A stretch of 7,496 nt of DNA from Bacteroidales bacterium UBA2939 (GTDB taxonomy: Bacteria; Bacteroidota; Bacteroidia; Bacteroidales; P3): NCBI GenBank assembly GCA_002349055.1, contig DECD01000024.1, positions 131,350 through 138,845 on the forward strand. The letters are read 5' to 3'. Below the pieces are notes generated by a model. That model was given only the letters and a program-made list of their open reading frames with translations, did not search any database and was not told the origin of the DNA. Both the position numbers and the translations under genes were made by a program. Shown piece after piece: positions 5,147 to 7,496 of the stretch (within the stretch, counting starts at the first letter, position 1; every line of letters begins with the position of its first letter).

Positions 5147-5824
5147 TTAAAAATATCTCACAATCATTTTTTTCAATGCAGCTGCATTGTGGGTTACCAC
5201 TGCCACAAAGTAAATACCTTTGTTAAGTGTACTTCGATGGATGATGAGTGAGTTGTCTATATGCGTGGCAGGAATAGCAATACGTCCGGCGGCATCGATA
5301 ACCGTTACCATCGAGGGCTCGACGACGTTTATCGTCACATCGCCATCGGTGGGGTTGGGATAGATTGTTGCCAGATGGTGCTGTCCGTCGACGGGATTAA
5401 TGCCCGTAGTGTCTGACATGCTGAACACAGCGGCAAAAACGGTGTCGCTGGTCACAAACACTTGGCGTGGGTTGGTGGTGTCTCCGTCGTTCCACATGAG
5501 GAACTCATAGCCGTCGAAAGGTGTGGCGACGAGTGTCACTATGGAGCTGTCGGCGTACATATCGCTTCTACCATACAATGCGTTCCACAGGCACCCCGTT
5601 TCGCTGGTCAATGGGTTAGGACTCGATTTGTTAGAGGAACCAATGTTGCCGCCTTGTCCGGAATAATAAAAATAATTTGCATCACCAACGCTAAAGTTAC
5701 TAGGGTTGTTCCATCCTGGGCAGGCTGTCGATTGTGACCATTGTGCCATTGCCGTGTTCGAAAACAGCATAATTGTTGTAACGGCCAACAAACCGATATG
5801 GATTTTATACATGGTTGTAATCAT
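5147..5824 (-). CDS. Small secreted protein with T9SS type A sorting domain
   Basis: A 225-residue protein exported by Sec and then by the type IX secretion system. A signal peptide covers residues 1-27, with a hydrophobic core about 9-22 and likely cleavage at AMA|Q. Residues about 95-134 (VTLVATPFDGYEFLMWNDGD and on to DTVFAAVF) match one divergent InlB/Listeria-Bacteroides-type beta repeat. Residues about 152-225 form the sorting domain: ATIYPNPTDGDVTIN, VTVIDAAGR, LNKGIYFVAVVT and the terminal KKMIVRYF. Only about 70 residues lie between signal and repeat, with two cysteines (36 and 78) that could form a disulfide, so this is unusually small for a T9SS cargo. I prefer the ATG at 5824, 18 nt after the upstream stop; the ATG at 5812 is also possible, whereas the TTG at 5842 would add an unneeded extension. 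It is probably the last gene of the rsmA operon. Confidence 0.88.
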   Translation of the reverse strand: MITTMYKIHIGLLAVTTIMLFSNTAMAQWSQSTACPGWNNPSNFSVGDANYFYYSGQGGNIGSSNKSSPNPLTSETGCLWNALYGRSDMYADSSIVTLVATPFDGYEFLMWNDGDTTNPRQVFVTSDTVFAAVFSMSDTTGINPVDGQHHLATIYPNPTDGDVTINVVEPSMVTVIDAAGRIAIPATHIDNSLIIHRSTLNKGIYFVAVVTHNAAALKKMIVRYF

Positions 5825-5842
5825 TATTTGTTTTTCATACAA

Positions 5843-6424
5843 TTATGCATTTATCACGGCGGCGATGGCGGTGACGAGGATGATGACCACGGAGACCGCC
5901 ATCCAGCGGCGCGGACGGAGTTTTACATGCTGGCGGCCATACATGATGCCGAGATAAGAGAAGAGGAAGGTGGCGACCAGCAACGGCCAGAGGGCACTGT
6001 GGAGATGTCCAGCGAGAGACACCACGAAGCCGACGCCAATGCCAAGGAGGAAGCCATTGATGCCTGTGGCAACGGTGAAAAGGAGCACTCGGAGGGTGCC
6101 GGCATTGAGGTCGTAGGCCATCGGCTGAGTCTTACGGCCCATGTAAGGCCACAGCATCTTGACGGACACGATAATTGCCAAGCCCAACAGAACAAAGCTG
6201 TTAGGGCGCGCAAAAGCTTCGGGGTCGTCGGGCAACTCGAACCGCAGATAATTTCCCAGTAGTATGCCCAAGCAAAAAAGGGCTGCATGGACGATGGCCA
6301 CGGTGAGCGAGATGAGCAGACCCGCCGACAAGGGTACCGGAGCGGACTCAGCACAACGGCGCATGAGAAGCATAGCACTGATTCCAAGGGCGATGGCTAT
6401 GACAATGAAAGATACTATAGACAT
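5843..6424 (-). CDS. Six-helix MntP-like membrane protein lacking the usual acidic residues
   Basis: 193 residues with six predicted transmembrane helices (about 2-21, 34-60, 76-94, 109-137, 141-162, 173-192). Length, helix spacing and the two-half layout resemble the manganese efflux pump MntP. Helix 1 IAIALGISAMLL aligns with the MntP GMSMDAF region, and ATGINGFLLGIGVGF (119-133) aligns with ATSLDAMAVGVG. In MntP both sites have an Asp needed for Mn export; here they are Ala/Met and Asn123. The acidic residue after the third helix is also absent (SVKMLWPYMG). The protein may therefore not pump Mn, or may use another mechanism. The ATG at 6424 lies inside the end of rsmA (10-bp overlap), which implies translational coupling, and the T9SS-protein gene follows 18 nt later. 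Family assignment is by pattern only. Confidence 0.6.
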   Translation of the reverse strand: MSIVSFIVIAIALGISAMLLMRRCAESAPVPLSAGLLISLTVAIVHAALFCLGILLGNYLRFELPDDPEAFARPNSFVLLGLAIIVSVKMLWPYMGRKTQPMAYDLNAGTLRVLLFTVATGINGFLLGIGVGFVVSLAGHLHSALWPLLVATFLFSYLGIMYGRQHVKLRPRRWMAVSVVIILVTAIAAVINA

Positions 6425-7182
6425 GATTGGATGGTTTTCGTGAGTTGGATGAATTCGTCAACTGAAAGTTGTTCGGCACGTTTGGCGAGGAAAGCCTCGT
6501 CGACGGCCTCGATGGGGAGGTTGGCCGACCGGAGGGCATTGCGGAGTGTCTTGCGACGTTGGTTGAAGCCCGCTTTGACCACCTGGACGAAGAGTTTCTC
6601 GTCACATTCCAAGGAAGTTACGTCGTTACGGGTGAGTCGGATGACAGCCGATTTCACCTTGGGAGGAGGGTTGAAAACATGCTCGTGGACGGTGAAGAGA
6701 TACTCGATATTGTAAAAAGCTGATAGCAAGACCGATAGGATGCCGTAGGTCTTACTTCCGGGCCCTGCCGCCACGCGTTCGGCCACCTCCTTTTGGAACA
6801 TGCCAACCACCTCGACAGCCTGGTTGCGGCAGTCGAAGACGCGGAAGAGAATCTGCGACGAGATGTTGTAGGGGAAGTTGCCGATGACGGCGAAAGTATC
6901 ATGGAACAAAGCGTTTAGATCGAGTTTGAGGAAGTCGCCCTCGATGACGTCGAGTGTAGGGTAGTGCTCGTGGAGCCAGGCCACGGACTCGCGGTCGATC
7001 TCCACCACGTGGAAGTTGAGCTCCTGTTTCTCAATGAGATACTTGGTCAGCACACCCATGCCGGGGCCAATCTCGATAATATTGGACGAGCGGCCAGAGA
7101 GGCTGTCAACGATACGCTGGGCGATGCTCTCGTCGGTGAGGAAATGCTGTCCGAGGAACTTTTTGGCTTTTACTTCATTCAT
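6415..7182 (-). CDS. rsmA: 16S rRNA (adenine1518/1519-N6)-dimethyltransferase
   Basis: RsmA (KsgA) dimethylates two adjacent adenines in helix 45 of 16S rRNA late in 30S assembly; its loss gives kasugamycin resistance. The 255 residues are close to the usual 260-275. Motifs are KKFLGQHFL (7-15), the SAM-binding EIGPGMGVLT (37-46), VEIDR (60-64) with the ribose-binding acidic residue, EGDFLKLD (81-88), the target-base motif GNFPYNISS (101-109), and the substrate-binding PPPKVKSAVIRL (172-183) in the family's usual place. The C-terminal helical domain includes FNQRRKTLRNAL (206-217). All elements are intact. The ATG at 7182 overlaps the stop of the upstream TPR gene as ATGA, and the stop overlaps the MntP-like start by 10 bp, so the three are translated as one operon. 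Confidence 0.97.
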   Translation of the reverse strand: MNEVKAKKFLGQHFLTDESIAQRIVDSLSGRSSNIIEIGPGMGVLTKYLIEKQELNFHVVEIDRESVAWLHEHYPTLDVIEGDFLKLDLNALFHDTFAVIGNFPYNISSQILFRVFDCRNQAVEVVGMFQKEVAERVAAGPGSKTYGILSVLLSAFYNIEYLFTVHEHVFNPPPKVKSAVIRLTRNDVTSLECDEKLFVQVVKAGFNQRRKTLRNALRSANLPIEAVDEAFLAKRAEQLSVDEFIQLTKTIQSCL

Positions 7183-7496
7183 TTTACTTTCAATGCGTTA
7201 TATCGTTTACGGGCGCGGTCGGAATAGAGCGAGGTGGGGTAGTCGAGGAGCAGCTTCTCGTAGCACTCGAGAGCCACAGTGGGATTGTCGAGACGGTCTT
7301 CGTTGAGTTCGGCGCGGAGCATGAGGGCGTCGTCGGCCGTGATGTCGTAGGGGTAGAAGTCGACAAGCCGTTGCAGGAGCGAGTCGGCCTCAGCGTAACG
7401 TGCTTGTTTTATGCGTATTTGCGCCTTGCGCATGAGCACCTCGTCGAACAGTGGATGGGAGAGGACGCTGCGCGTGATGGCATCGAAGCCGTCCCA
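7179..7496 (-). CDS. TPR-repeat protein, C-terminal part (5' end outside window)
   Basis: The frame is open to the window edge and gives 105 residues starting WDGFDAITRS; the true start lies beyond 7496. Two TPR-like helix pairs are visible: one from DEVLMRKAQIRIKQARYAEA through LLQRLVDFYP, and one from DALMLRAELNED through ALECYEKLLLDYP. It ends in SLYSDRARKRYNALKVK. The YP(T/S)SLYSDRARKRY ending resembles BamD/YbgF-type periplasmic TPR proteins and the long Bacteroidales TPR proteins. These repeats mediate protein binding; the partner is unknown and no signal peptide can be judged because the N-terminus is missing. The TGA stop overlaps the rsmA ATG. The GTG within the window at 7439 is only an internal valine codon. 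Confidence 0.85.
   Translation of the reverse strand, partial: WDGFDAITRSVLSHPLFDEVLMRKAQIRIKQARYAEADSLLQRLVDFYPYDITADDALMLRAELNEDRLDNPTVALECYEKLLLDYPTSLYSDRARKRYNALKVK

Noticed and set aside
5174..5189. Perfect 16-bp palindrome CAATGCAGCTGCATTG as a terminator of the T9SS gene
   Set aside because: It has no loop, lies inside codons of the sorting domain, and on the minus strand is followed by A rather than T residues, so it does not fit an intrinsic terminator.
5840..5842. TTG start for the T9SS-protein gene
   Set aside because: It would add six residues (MYEKQI) before an ATG that already gives a normal signal peptide; TTG starts are rare and nothing supports this one.
5741..6262. Plus-strand open frame of 173 codons opposite the MntP-like gene
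   Set aside because: The predicted protein is His/Asp/Glu-rich with no domain pattern and is explained as the complement of a hydrophobic membrane-protein gene.

Overview
The window looks like chromosome of a Bacteroidota bacterium, most likely order Bacteroidales (Prevotella-like or a related gut or rumen lineage). The main evidence is a small secreted protein with a type IX secretion (T9SS) C-terminal sorting domain. The aspartate kinase and long U32 protein also have Bacteroidales-like sequence, there are no clear Shine-Dalgarno motifs, and one candidate Bacteroidota -7 box (TAnnTTTG) is present. No tRNA, rRNA, CRISPR array, transposase or phage gene was seen.

Left part (1-3866), biosynthesis and RNA-modification-type genes: the 3' part of an aspartate kinase (+) runs into a convergent, tail-overlapping 3-dehydroquinate synthase gene aroB (-). 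aroB is divergent from a U32-family (RlhA-like) gene (+). The 34-bp gap between these two, together with both ATG codons, forms one near-perfect 40-bp inverted repeat. Middle part (3867-5146): a small AT-rich two-helix membrane protein (+), then a convergent cytosolic protein of unknown function (-), then a 178-bp gap holding two adjacent 11-bp tandem-repeat arrays. Right part (5147-7496): a tightly packed minus-strand operon that reads TPR protein (truncated by the window edge), rsmA/ksgA, a six-helix MntP-like membrane protein that lacks the usual acidic residues, and a small T9SS-secreted protein.

The most unusual feature is a set of four short heptanucleotide arrays of about four units each, with four different unit sequences. 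They sit inside conserved protein genes (aspartate kinase, aroB, and twice in the U32 gene) without breaking the reading frame. Because 7 and 3 share no factor, each array reads as a seven-residue peptide repeat. In the aspartate kinase, a perfect array would contain an in-frame stop, and the repeat copy is mutated exactly at that codon. This looks like a dispersed repeat element that is tolerated in protein surface loops. The 11-bp arrays may be a second class of repeat, confined here to an intergenic region.

All calls come from reading the sequence and recalled family knowledge; no database search was made.
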